From NCBI GenBank assembly GCA_018398765.1, contig JAHBMJ010002517.1, positions 48,040 through 85,539 on the forward strand: 37,500 nt of DNA. Reading direction: 5' to 3'. Shown one piece after another: positions 1-9,711 of the stretch. The position numbers and the translations under genes were made by a program. Every line of letters begins with the position of its first letter. Position 1 is the stretch's first letter. This DNA comes from Chromera velia. Lineage: Eukaryota; Sar; Chromeraceae. The notes beneath the pieces were generated by a model. The model worked only from the letters and a program-made list of their open reading frames with translations. It made no database searches and was not told the origin of the DNA.

Positions 1-362
1 CTCACGAGCTTAACCTGAAGACAGAGAGAGGTGAAGTGAGGGAGTAGAAGAACGGGATGAGACTTCACGATTGCTTCTCAGCAAGTCTAGAGAACCGGGC
101 ACAGGCAGACAGATAGAACAACAGACAAACAGACCGATAGATAAATAGAGAGATAGCTAGGTAGACAGACAGACAAATAAATTCAAGTCAGAGCCCATGG
201 AGCGAAAGTAGCAAAGTATCAGTCGATCAACATTCATGTGCAGACTTCCGTTCTCTCTCGAGGATGCCTCCACTCACAAGGAGGGGTGTGCGACCCTTCC
301 AAACAAAACAAACTGCATGTCGAAAAAAAAAAGACGTCGAGGGTGTCGTGTGTCCGTGCCTA

Positions 363-1633
363 CTAACTCGGTTCGCGTCGTGGCGCTTTGACAGCTAGTG
401 GACTTAATTTTGCAGAGTTGAAACTAGCCATGCAGCCGACCTGTTGCATCGCCTCCCCCTTGTTGTCAAACCAGCCCATGAAGGGTGTGGAGAAGGGAGG
501 GCGGAGACGGAACCCGACAACATCGAGGTGAGTGAGGTCAGGTAGCCACTCGGCAGGTTCCTCCGACAACACGGGAAAGGAAGCCTCGGCAAAACGGAAA
601 TGCGAACTCCAGGGACTTGCCTTGTCGGCCTGCAGCAGGTTCAGGAGGGGAGGGGAGGGGAGAGGAAAGCATGGAGGATTCAAATGCGAAGAGGGAGAGA
701 GAGCACGAGAAGAAGAAGAAGGAGAAGAAGAAGAAGAAGAAGAAGAAGCAGAAGAAGTAGCAGAAGAAGAAGCAGAAGAAGAAGCAGAAGAAGCAGAAGA
801 AGAAGAAGAAAAAGAAGAAGCAGAAGAAGTAAAATGCACAGTCTTTCAAGAGCTTCGTCGGTCTGTGAGAAAAAAGAGAAACATACGAATGAAAACAAAA
901 CCTTTTTTCCTCTTTTCCTTGAGCACATCTGGAGGGTCTGCTTGGTGTCCCTCTCTAAGAGTGAGGAGCAGAAGTCGGAGACTCTGAAAGCCGCACTAAG
1001 TCTGAGCACTTTCCTTTCTGACTTCTTTCTTTCTTTCGAAGCTTAGACGAGCGCTCTGGCTCATGACGCAGTTCTTTCATTTGCCCCGCTTTCCTCTTCG
1101 TTCCGCCTCTAAAGCTGTTAATTCTTTGCTGACTGACTGACCTCCATGGCCATTTTGTCTGTCTGCGTGCCCATCTGTATGTGCCAGCAGTACTTGAAGG
1201 GGAGGCCACCCGAGTCTGCGAGCTCGCAAGCGAGGCTGAGAGAGAGGGAGCGAGAGAGAAAGAGGGAGGGAGGGAGAGAGGAAGCGGCAACAGGGAAACA
1301 GACGAGGAGTATGAACTTTCTTTGTGCGCTGAACGAATGGATGGGATGTATTGTCGATGGAGACCGAGCTTGTAGTCACATTTCAGCTGGAGCATCGGAA
1401 AGAAGCACCAGTGCACAAAAAGTGGAAGAACTAATGAGCGACACAAGAGACAGGAAAGGGAGAGAACAGGGCAAAAAGACAAGACATGGCAGAGAGTGGG
1501 CGTGTGTTTTTGAAGCTTAAAGAGAGAAGAAAAAGAAAAAACGGACAAACACGCAGTCAATTTCTTCCTGCAGGAAGGAAGGAAGGACATCTCCTCTCTT
1601 TCTTTCTTCCTTTCTTTCTTTCTTTCTTTCTTC

Positions 1634-1672
<39 letters not shown>

Positions 1673-3008
1673 TCCTTCTTTCCTTCCTTCCTTCCTTCCT
1701 TTCTTTCTTTCTTTCTTTCCTTCCTTCCTTTCTTTCTTTCCTTCCTTCCTTCCTTCCTTCCTTTCTTTCTTTCCTTCCTTCCTTTCTTCCTTCCTTTCTT
1801 TCTTTCCTTCCTTCCTTCCTTCCTTCCTTCCTTTCTTTCTTTCTTTCCTTCCTTCCTTCCTTTCTTTCTTTCTTTCTTTCTTTCCTTCCTTCCTTCCTTC
1901 CTTCCTTCCTTCATCTCTGCAGGTCTGGATCGAGCACTGACTGACTGGTCGCACCCCTTCAGGGAGATCTCGATGACTTCGGCAGGCATCTTGCACTCTC
2001 TCTCCTCGAACTGAAGTAAATAAAACAGGAGGCAGACAGACAGAGACAGCCATGAAGAGGGAACGGAAGGGGGCAAGAGGGAACGGTGGAAAAAGAAGGA
2101 GGGAGGGGCAGGGCCGCATTGCAAGGGATAGAAGCAGAGGAAGTCTCGAAGGTGCACAAACCCGACAGGGAGGAAGTCTCGAAAGAAAGGCACAACACTC
2201 AAAGGCAAGAGAAGAATGCAACAGGGAGAGAGCCCACAGGAGCCCAGCGGCCGCCTTTTTCAACTTTTCATACCATTGCCGGTCGTTTATTCCTTCTTTC
2301 ACCCCTCCCTCTGCCTCCCCTTCAGTGCTCTGGGCTCTTTGGCATCCACTCACGTCGGCTTTTCCCTTGATGCAGTAGGTGGCCTTCCAGTCTCCGAGCT
2401 TTCCCGAGGGGCTGTACGAATTCACCCGCTCATACTGCAGACATGCCGGGGAACTAAGCATCAAAAGATGCTTTCATTCATTCCTTCTTTGCTGAGGAAA
2501 AGGACGACGAGGCACTGAAGTCATGCCGCAGCAGTCCATGCAGCAGAGCGACAGACACAGTTTGTTTCGGCAGGATCAAATGACCATCCACAATTTGAAG
2601 GCGAAACTGGAAACAAAAAGAAGAGGGGGGGACTCGAATTGGCAAGCTGCCTTTGTGTCCTCTACTCACTCAGAAATGTTTTTCACTTATTCCCTTCACC
2701 CACTCACCCACTTTACGCACCCCCTTCTTGACCGACCATTCCGTCAAAGATCTGAAGCGCCTCATCCTTCGGGAGTCCTCCAATGATCAGATGGCGCGGC
2801 GCACCTGCAACCATACGCGTGGATGGACAGAAGGATGCGATTTGTTTGGGCTAGAACATAAAGGGAAACGGATTTTCTCGACACGTTGACAAAGCAGGAG
2901 TGCGTCTTCAAACCGCTCCACGACGAATATGCACGAATACCATACTCCAAACCAGACCATAACGCTGAGAGGCGTACGAGGCGCTTGGTCAAGCCTCAGA
3001 GATGTAAG

Positions 3009-3047
<39 letters not shown>

Positions 3048-3561
3048 CCGTAAGGATGAGATTGGAGAGCTGAGAGGAGAGCACAGGAGAAATGCAGAGA
3101 AGGTAGGAGCTGGGAGCGGGTGAAAGAAAAAGCTAGTCCCTGCTCCCCTCAGCACTCATGCAGAAGAAAGGAGAAAGACGGATCCGCAAATAAATGAAAA
3201 TCCAGTTCACCAGGTCAGTCACCATGTCCCCCCCTACATCTGGAGGAAAAAAGGTAAACGTATAGCAGGCAAGTTAGAACTGAATGATCGTGTGCGCCTT
3301 TGTGTGCTGATATACTGACCGAGCTGTGACTGGCATGCGCCTCCGTTCGTTTGCCCTTCTCTAGGAACGCAGGTGCTCTCCGGAGCGAAAAGGTCAGTGG
3401 CCTGACACAAATCTGCATGCACCAATCATGGAAACCCCAAAATGAAAGGAGGGTGTGTTGAACCAGAGAAACTTGCACCAATAAGCGCGTAACTGACCTT
3501 GTGCACTCGCTTTCTTGGCAGTCAGTGCCAAAGCACAGACCCCCAGACAGAGACTCTTCAT
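363..3561 (-). CDS. Spliced gene for a secreted Cys-containing protein, family unknown
   Basis: I assembled ten exons from splice signals and phase continuity: 3561-3498, 3412-3320, 2804-2721, 2606-2557, 2434-2354, 2010-1942, 1386-1365, 1215-1142, then tentatively 983-927 and 629-363 (stop TAG). Every junction keeps the reading frame, and the model gives 286 residues. Exon 1 encodes a signal-peptide-like start (MKSLCLGVCALALTA, then K-K-A-S-A-Q), so the product is probably secreted or enters the endomembrane system. Good donors are GTCAGT (exons 1, 2, 6, 8) and GTGAGT (exon 5). The mature part holds scattered Cys residues, e.g. CQATDLF and STCVPREG in exon 2, CIKGKAD in exon 5, FEERECKMP in exon 6 and FKYCWHIQMG in exon 8. 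I do not recognise a domain. The exon 4 donor and the 22-base exon 7 are weak. The last two exons could use another frame of the same DNA. Introns hold the GAA and CTTT/CTTC arrays. Confidence 0.55.
707..832. repeat. (GAA)n-rich microsatellite
   Basis: Purine-only run of GAA/GCA/GGA triplets on the plus strand. It lies in the last intron of the minus-strand gene, where it is a pyrimidine tract upstream of the final acceptor. The long Glu-, Arg- or Leu-rich open frames across it are by-products of the triplet repeat. Confidence 0.9.
1590..1914. repeat. (CTTT)n/(CTTC)n tetranucleotide array
   Basis: About 325 bases made only of C and T on the plus strand, alternating blocks of CTTT and CTTC. 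It sits in the intron between exons 6 (ends 1942) and 7 (starts 1386) of the secreted-protein gene. Both edges carry CTGCAGG-type sequence in opposite orientation (about 1568-1585 and 1905-1922). The Lys/Glu/Gly-rich minus ORFs here are repeat artefacts. Confidence 0.95.
3011..3042. repeat. (AG)n dinucleotide repeat
   Basis: About 16 uninterrupted AG units, within the intron between exons 2 and 3 of the secreted-protein gene. Confidence 0.9.
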
Positions 3562-4171
3562 TTTTGACAAATACAAAAGAGGAAAAAACGATGGTTGATG
3601 TTTCGAGGTGTTTTCCCTTTCCTGATCAGCTTCTCGTTTTCTCTCTGCAAGGGGGATGAAGACCCCGCTGTCACTTTCTTCTTCAGAGTCACACTTTCCT
3701 GGAATGGGATCTGGGTGTTTGTCGATTGAATCCTTTCTTCACCGAAACTCCGTGCACTGCAATACATGCATGCAAAGAAGGGTACCATTCTGCTTGCATG
3801 CATGAAGATCGCGAATTAAGATCGCGCGGCCGCGCGGGTCGCGCGCATATATGCATGCGCATACAGTTTGTTCGCGCGCATTCGCGCGCGAGTCCGTTGT
3901 GATTGCATGAGGGTATACTGAAAACGTTAATTTTTGCTATACATGCAGGCGCACCCCGACCAAACTATAAACTATAAACTATGCTTCTGCGTTTTGATGA
4001 TTAAGGGTTTTGTTATGCATGCCGCGTCCCCATATATTAATATGGGAGGCGGATCTAGCCTAGCGTTTTCGGAGGGAAGTATATTAACGCATGATACACC
4101 CAACTAGTTGGGTGAGTGCCTCGGGGGGTATGCATCGTGCAGTTAACGTGCGTGTCTCGACCGTGAATATT
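3562..4171. other. Upstream region with palindromes, no gene
   Basis: Region between the start of the secreted-protein gene and the Gypsy element; it should contain that gene's promoter. It holds a 14-bp GC palindrome CGCGCGGCCGCGCG at 3823-3836 inside a CG-rich stretch, a hairpin repeat at 4005-4063 (separate entry) and a perfect 18-bp palindrome CACCCAACTAGTTGGGTG at 4097-4114. No coding evidence seen. Confidence 0.6.
4005..4063 (+). repeat. Dispersed hairpin repeat, copy 1
   Basis: Begins GGGTTTTGTTATGCATGCC and continues through GCGTCCCC. It then forms a perfect stem CCCATAT/ATATGGG with loop ATTA (4029-4046) and ends with GGATCTAGCCT. Related copies lie at 23501-23596 and 26713-26764. 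Confidence 0.65.
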
Positions 4172-4434
4172 TATTATAGGTATTACTCCAAACGAATAAC
4201 GAGGCTCATAAACTTAAAATAGAGAAATCTGCCAGTTTAGTCTTGATCTGTTCACTTCGTGCATTGAAGACCCAGACAACAATCTGGCTGTGACGTCATC
4301 AAACAATACTGCTACATGACAGTATGCAGCCTTTCCAATTTTAGTGGCAAGTAGGCATAAGGCGGTCCCGTGACTGGGCCTTGAGGCCGGGCCATGCGTA
4401 CTAGTACGTGCTATCCATAAAAAGTGTGTCCGCG
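4172..4434 (-). repeat. 3' LTR of the Gypsy element
   Basis: About 263 bp matching 9445-9711. It is preceded on the minus strand by a purine tract AGGAGGGGAGAAGA (polypurine tract). The canonical TG and CA ends are mutated in this copy; the outer end reads TA instead of CA. Confidence 0.7.
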
Positions 4435-5640
4435 TCTTCTCCCCTCCTGGAAGTTTTTCCCCTTGGAAAAATTTCCAGTGCATAAGCATCCAATCTCCCT
4501 TCTTGAAGATTTCCTCTCTTCTCTTCAATTTAAAATTCGTAAGTCGGGCTGCTCTCTCTCTGGCTTGATTCAGTCGGTCCTTCACCTCTTGAAAGATCGC
4601 TATCCTGTTTTTTCATATATCACTTGCCTGCTTCGATGTATGATGGGGATTTAAGAGAGCCGGGAAAGTTTGAGGCTGTTTGTGGCCACCCCCACAGGCT
4701 ACTTGATAAGGAGCACGACCAAGCGAAGGGTGCACGCTCGTTCTGTAGGCAAACTGCATCTCCTTCAAATGTTCCACCCAGTTCTCCTGATGATTCGCCA
4801 CAAAACACCAAAGCATTTATTCAATCGTTCGGTTGTCTCTCTCCGTTTGGCCATCTGTCTGTGGGTGTGCAGAGGTAGAAAAGAGAAGCTTTGTATCTGC
4901 GAGGAAGTGAAGTGTCTACCAGAAAGCAAAAAGAAAACGTGAGTCTTAATTAGAGACGATTAACTTCAGAAGTCTGTGATCATACACCACTTCATCGTAG
5001 AATAGCTTCGCCATTCTACTGCACCCGCTTCTTTTCTGCTAGGCAAGAACCATACGTACTTGCTGAGTCGACAAACAATTGTCAGGATGGCATCCACTGT
5101 CATCCCTCTGAAGTCTATCGGAGGAAGAGCAGTAATTCAATCCACCGACAAGTCGTCAAACACATCGTCTGGAATTGGGAGAGGTTGTAGAAGACCAGCA
5201 GGCTTCTGATTTAAATGCTTGCTCTGCTAACAGGAGTTGTATGACCTCACGTACTTCTGAACAGAAGCCAGCATGTGCGGCCAAAAGAACCTCTCAATCA
5301 GTCGAGCATATGTTTTGTCAACCTCCAAATGCCTACACAGTCGGCCATCATGATGCTTACGAATCATCTTCCTCTGAAGCTCTTTTGTTGGAATCGCGAG
5401 ACGCTCATCCCAGTACAGAAGTCTATTCCGCAAACTGAAGTGTGCAAGTCGCATGCAAAGGTGTGGTGCGGGAGGGCGGGAGGTCTCAGGTCTAACAAAA
5501 GGGCAGGAGCTCCGAAAAGAAAGAATCCTGAGCATACACTGACCTGATCTGCGAGAAAATTTCTTCATCTGGTCTCACTTCCACCATCATTCTGACTGTT
5601 TCTCCTTCACTTTCTTCTTATGTCTTAGACCTCACAGGTT
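4435..5640 (-). pseudogene. Gypsy integrase, degenerate
   Basis: From the N-terminal end on the minus strand: an HHCC zinc-binding region (about 5440-5227) with HHDGRLCRH, VDKTYARLIERFFWPHM and the end of the Cys pair; a badly shifted catalytic core; the core end WVEHLKEMQFAYRTSVHPS (4816-4700); and the C-terminal stretch with FKLKRREEIFKKGDW (4585-4440). One zinc ligand has become Tyr in the motif Y-N-S-C. The partial copy at 9445-10582 keeps C-D-S-C there. Multiple frameshifts and stops. Not functional. Confidence 0.8.
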
Positions 5641-6172
5641 GTCGAGAGAGAGCATCAGCCACAACATTCTTCGCACCCGGAAGATAGCGAGGTGTGATGC
5701 CAAGACCGTTGAGAAAAAGAATCCATCTCCTCAATCAGTCAGGTGCACCCACCAACACTGTTCCTGAGTTAATTGTCTTCAAGCTCTCATAGTCTGACCA
5801 AACTTTGGTGGTGTGACTGATGTAAGGGCGAAATGCCTTCACATCAAAGACCACCGCCAGAAGCTCCTTCTTTCAGATCGGATAGCTGAGCTCAGCCGCT
5901 GTAAGCTTCCGAGAAGCAAGGGAGACGACGCACAGTCCCGCTGCTCTCGAATCTTCCTGCATCAAAACAGCTGCCAAAGTCGTTCCAGTAGCATCTGTGA
6001 ACAACTCAAAGGGATGAAGAGGATCAAACATATAGAGGGTAATCACGTCAGCCACCCTCTTTTTCAGTAGAATAAACGCTGTCTGCTGAGGATCCGTCCA
6101 CTCAAACTGAATGTCCTTTTTCAACAGAGTGGTAAGAGTGGGTGAGAGGAGCCAAAATCGCACTGTATCCAA
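5640..6172 (-). pseudogene. Gypsy RNase H domain, degenerate
   Basis: Minus-strand frame with FELFTDATGTTLAAVLMQED, then AAGLCVVSLASRKLTAAELS, KKELLAVVFDV and KVWSDYESLK. This is the RNase H of LTR retrotransposons, with the first catalytic Asp inside FTDAT. A TGA separates SYPI from KKELL, where a CGA Arg codon would fit. The trailing part ends LPGAKNVVADALSRQPV, the typical end of the domain (NVVADALSR). Connected to RT by a frameshift near 6172. Confidence 0.85.
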
Positions 6173-7379
6173 AAATAAAGCGTCGGAACCAGTTGCAGAG
6201 CCCGAGAAAAACTCTCAACTCATGCTTGTCTCGAGGCAAAGGCCACTTCTGCATTTTGTCTGTTTTCTCCTTCTCTGGCCCCACTTCGTTCTGCGAGATC
6301 TCATACCCAATATACACTGTCTGCAGCACAAAAAATTCACACTTCATAATCTTTGCGTAGTACTTGTGCTTCCTCAACTGAGAGAGAACGTCAATCAGGT
6401 CTCTCTCGTGTTCTTTCTCATTGCGTGAGTAGATCAAAATGTTGTTAATCCAAGCGAAAGCGCACCTGTCTAGCAACGGACGAAGAATAACCTGCACTGC
6501 CCACTGGCTTATCGACGGAGCGTTGCATATCCCGAAGCTCATCACAAGCCATTCAAAGTTTCCATACCGAGTGGTGAAGGCAGTCTTCGGAATGTCCGCC
6601 TCTCGCACTCGAATCTGATGAAAGAATTGTCGAAGGTCGAGTCAAAATGTAACGTGAATACTCGTAGCCGCGCCGCCTCTAAGCGTTGGCATGGGCCGGT
6701 CAGTGGCGTTGAAAGAACGCATGAGCTTGCCTTGTGGGATCGAGCGGAAGCACGCGCGCCCGTAGCCACTCCAATCGATATAGCTTCAGGACGGCTTGTG
6801 TTCATGGCATCCAGATTGACTATCAGGAGAACTGGACTTTGAAGTAGGACTTCTAGGGAACGTTTGTAGGAACAGACCTTCTAATCTGTTATCTGAGCCT
6901 CGTGCTAGCTATGGTTTCGTTTCACAAAAGAAGATGCGCGCTCTATGAATTCGATCAAGCAGCTCTTCTGCAAAGGGCAATGCATGCTTATCTTTGATTA
7001 TCAGAGAGTTCAGGGCTCTGTAGTCAATACACATTCACAGAGTCCCATCTCTCTTGGCAACAAAGAAAGTAGGAGCAGCATACAGAGAAACGGAGGGTCA
7101 AATGAATCTTTTCTTGAGATAGTCATCCAGCTGTCTCCTTATTTCATCCAACTCTCCATAACTTAGACGATAGGGTGTGTGGGGGGGTAGAGCATGCCCC
7201 AGCTCAAGATCTATTGTGAATTCAACAGACCTTTTGGGAGGCAGCTCCGAGATTTCGTTCAGGAAGATATCTCTGAATTGCGAAAGTACCCGCCTTGCTG
7301 CAGGGTGTAGAGATGGATCCTTCATCACCTTCTCATACGCCCTGTAGTTGTTTTCCTCAGCTGCGGTCTGAGAATTCAC
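6102..7379 (-). pseudogene. Gypsy reverse transcriptase, catalytically dead
   Basis: N-terminal RT motifs at 7379-7020: PPHTPYRLSYGELDEIRRQL, then KKRFI-stop-PS, LYAAPTFFVAKRDGTL-stop-MCIDYRALNS. Central motifs at 6650-6102: LDLRQFFHQIRVREADIPKT, TTRYGNFEWLVMSFGICNAP, then AWINNILIYSRNEKE. The last replaces the Y-x-D-D catalytic box with W-I-N-N. Both in-frame stops are TGA at positions where Arg (CGA) fits. About 270 bases near 6655-6925 do not translate as RT and look inserted between the DELLDRIH-like motif and LDLRQFF. Confidence 0.88.
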
Positions 7380-7472
7380 ACCCTTTGGAACTGATTCGAC
7401 AGGAGCCTAAAGAAAAGCTTTATTCGGGTCCCTGCATGCCATAAAGAGGGAGTGATGATTCTCAAACGCCCT

Positions 7473-8408
7473 TCAAATCAAACGCTCTTCTAACTCATCA
7501 AAATCTGTCTCCTGTTGCTCCTCAGGGAAAAGACACTGCTCTTCAGAGAAAATACATGGATCGGAGGGAAGGGGACGAGGCGCAAGCCTGAAGATGTGCA
7601 CCATGGCACCTCCTCGAATTGCTCGTTCAGCTCCCTTAGCAGAAATAGGAGGAGGCACAAACCCACCATATGGATCTTCCCCCCCAGTCCCCCAAAGTGT
7701 AAGCAACTGACCTCTGTGGGGGAAAGTCACACTTTTCTCTTTCCAGTCGATCTGAGGGTTGTGGGCCTCCAACCACTTCATACTAAGGAAGGTATCATAT
7801 TCGTTATCAAGCTCAGCGAGGGTGAACTTCATCTCCTCTTTATAACCCTGAATGCTCAGCTTAAGTGGAGCTGTGCACTCTGTCACCTGACAGAACGCTT
7901 CCTTTCCATCCTCCTTCACTGCTCTTTTGCACCCTCTCAGATGTTTTAGAGGCCTGACCAGGAAGCGCCAGGTGTGGCAGAAGTCTGAAGAGATGAAGAG
8001 TTTATGTGTCCTGCTTTCTAGTAAAACTCTCACCAACGTCCCCTCCAAGATCCCCTGAAACCGAATCATTCTCGGCTGAGGCGCTTGAACTTCATCGACG
8101 GCCCTAACAGTAGTGACTGCATATGGTGTGTCGAGATCCTCTCCTTCAACCACCTGCAGTGAGGGATGATTCAGGAGTCTCAGAAAGGGTATATTGTACA
8201 CAAGAGCATTCTTATAGCTGCCCTCATCAGGATAAATGAAGGAAGCACGCTGTCTGCCTCCTCTGCCTCCTAATAGTGGAGCAGAACGAGAACCCTGTGA
8301 CTGTATCTGTGGTCGACCACCACCTGTACGACCCTGTGGCCACCACATCATACCCTGATTCCCCCCAAATCCCCGCTGCTGACCTGTGTATGGGTATGCT
8401 CCTTGCAT
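7473..8408 (-). pseudogene. Gag-pol middle: aspartic protease region, degenerate
   Basis: 311 codons in the gag frame. Residues 1-60 are Gly/Arg/Gln-rich. The retropepsin-like domain follows, with GTLVRVLLESRTHKLFISS where Gypsy proteases normally have a D-S-G-A-T-H-x-F-I-S motif. The catalytic Asp is Glu and the Gly is Arg. The later part, FLSMKWLEAHNPQIDWKEK, is the conserved second half (G-M-x-W-L, P-x-I-D-W). A TAA separates it from the knuckle region at the N-terminal side; Gln (CAA) would fit there. Confidence 0.82.
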
Positions 8409-8429
8409 GGGTGGGCTCTGTGATGGACC

Positions 8430-9359
8430 TTAATTGGCTGAGAACGATTCACGGGGGGGAGGGAATGAACCAGGATAGCCCCTCCTCCCTCTGTTTTCAG
8501 GATTTCTGAAACAGCAGTCGGCTCTGTGTCTCGTCTTCTTGCAAACAAAACATCTCTTTTCATCCAAAAGATGCCTCCTCTCTGCTGGAGAGATGTTGTA
8601 TAGACGACAGACATCGGTCATCTTAACATCTCCTCCATTCCCTTCACCCTTGCCTTTCTCTTTGTGTGGGTTGGGGTGGGACTCTCCCTTATGAATCACT
8701 CCATCTTCTTCCATTCATTCAGCCAGATAGGCGGCTTCTATCTCTTCTTGCAGCGTCTTTAGCTTCGCTTTACTGACCTCCTGTTGGATCTTCGCGGGCA
8801 AAGACTTCTTGTAGTGAAACAACAACTCCACAGTCGTTTTCTCCGTCAGCTGTGCCGCAGCGTGCAGGAAATCATCGGAGTAAGTCTCAATGCCTTTTGA
8901 AGGAGAAAACTTCACTGCATACAGTTCCTTCCTCAAAATTTCCTGCTTCTTCGGGTTTGTGAACTTTTTCCTCAGTGCCACAAACAAATCGTTGAGCGTG
9001 TTGACAACAATCCCCTGTTTCTCTTCCAAATCCTCAATATAGTTCTGCTCCATGTTGTTGAGATAGTTGATTGTCAGATCCAACTGCCTTTCCACAGGCG
9101 TTCCAGTCAACCTGAAGTACCTCTTCACTTGCGCTTACCATCGGAGACGTTGGGCTTATTCACGGTGACGGCTCGAGGAAGAGGAACTCCAACTTCACCA
9201 CCTGGTACAAGGTCCTCCGAAGATCTCCGAAGGATGAGGGCAATCCTCCATTAGACCATCCTGTGGTGCAGAGGAAGGGGCACTCCTCTGCTTCATAAAT
9301 GCTGACAGGCTGTGTACTTCTTGCTCAAGTATGTCCAACCTTTGGAGTGGGTCAGACAT
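8430..9359 (-). pseudogene. Gypsy gag with CCHC zinc knuckle, degenerate
   Basis: Starts at an ATG (9359) giving MSDPLQRLDILEQEVHSLS, a coiled-coil-like beginning, which hits a TGA after about 70 codons. After a frameshift the retrotransposon gag domain runs 9128-8715 (e.g. RYFRLTGTPVERQLDL, FVALRKKFTNP, DFLHAAAQL). A TGA follows. The same frame then has the knuckle CFVCKKTRHRADCC, matching C-x2-C-x4-H-x4-C. These are the parts of a nucleocapsid-type Gag. Confidence 0.8.
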
Positions 9360-9419
9360 GACTGTTATTCCGACTGAACAACACGTTGATTTTGATAGAA
9401 ACTCTGTACGTGGCCATTG

Positions 9420-9444
9420 GTCTCAACCACGCTTCTGCTACCTT
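9420..9444 (-). other. Primer-binding-like site of the Gypsy element
   Basis: Directly after the LTR end (CA at 9446-9445, minus strand) the sequence reads AAGGTAGCAGAAGCG. It resembles the TGGTAKCAGAGC-type primer-binding sites complementary to a tRNA 3' end, especially initiator Met. The match is imperfect. Confidence 0.45.
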
Positions 9445-9711
9445 TGTTATAAGTATTACTCCAAACGAATAACGAGGCTCATAAACTTAAGATAGAGAAA
9501 TCTGCCAGTTTAGTCTTGGTCTGTTCACTTCGTACATTGAAGACTCACACAACAATCTGGCTGTGACGTCATCAAACAATACTGCTACATGACAGCATGC
9601 AGCCTTTCCAATTTTAGTGGCAACTAGGCATAGGGTGGTCCCGTGACTGAGCCTTAAGGCCGGGCCATGCGTACTAGTACGTACTATCCATGAAAAGTGC
9701 GTCCGCCCGCA
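9445..9711 (-). repeat. Shared LTR between two Gypsy copies
   Basis: About 267 bp. It begins TGCGGGCGG after the purine tract GGGGAGAGAAGA and ends ATAACA on the minus strand. It is both the 3' LTR of the truncated upstream copy and the 5' LTR of the long copy. Confidence 0.7.

Larger units (their letters stand above)
4172..9711 (-). mobile_element. Ty3/Gypsy LTR retrotransposon, degenerate
   Basis: Read on the minus strand the order is LTR (9711-9445), primer-binding-like site, gag, CCHC knuckle, aspartic protease, reverse transcriptase, RNase H, integrase, purine tract, LTR (4434-4172). Protease before RT and integrase last is the Ty3/Gypsy (Metaviridae) order. Gag, knuckle, protease and much of RT share one frame (from 9128 to 6102), broken by TGA and TAA stops. 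RNase H is in another frame. Catalytic residues of protease and RT are changed, so this copy cannot be active. A second copy (integrase end plus LTR, 9445-10582) shares the 5' LTR in a tandem arrangement. The integrase C-terminus ends soon after an F-x-x-G-D motif and I see no chromodomain. The 5'-LTR copy starts TG and ends CA on the minus strand. Confidence 0.88.

Noticed and set aside
1-362. Possible CRISPR-like or satellite structure in the GACAGACAGA-rich start
   Set aside because: Only imperfect ACAGA/GATAG slippage; no regular spacers. I see no feature beyond the 3' flank of the minus-strand gene.
538-1046. Long Glu-, Arg-, Ser- or Leu-rich open frames across the GAA repeat
   Set aside because: All frames of a triplet microsatellite stay open. 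Composition is pure repeat and it lies in an inferred intron.
955-2464. 400- and 300-codon minus-strand frames with Lys/Glu/Gly repeats
   Set aside because: Their length comes from the CTTT/CTTC array. Only short stretches (the exons I list) look like protein.
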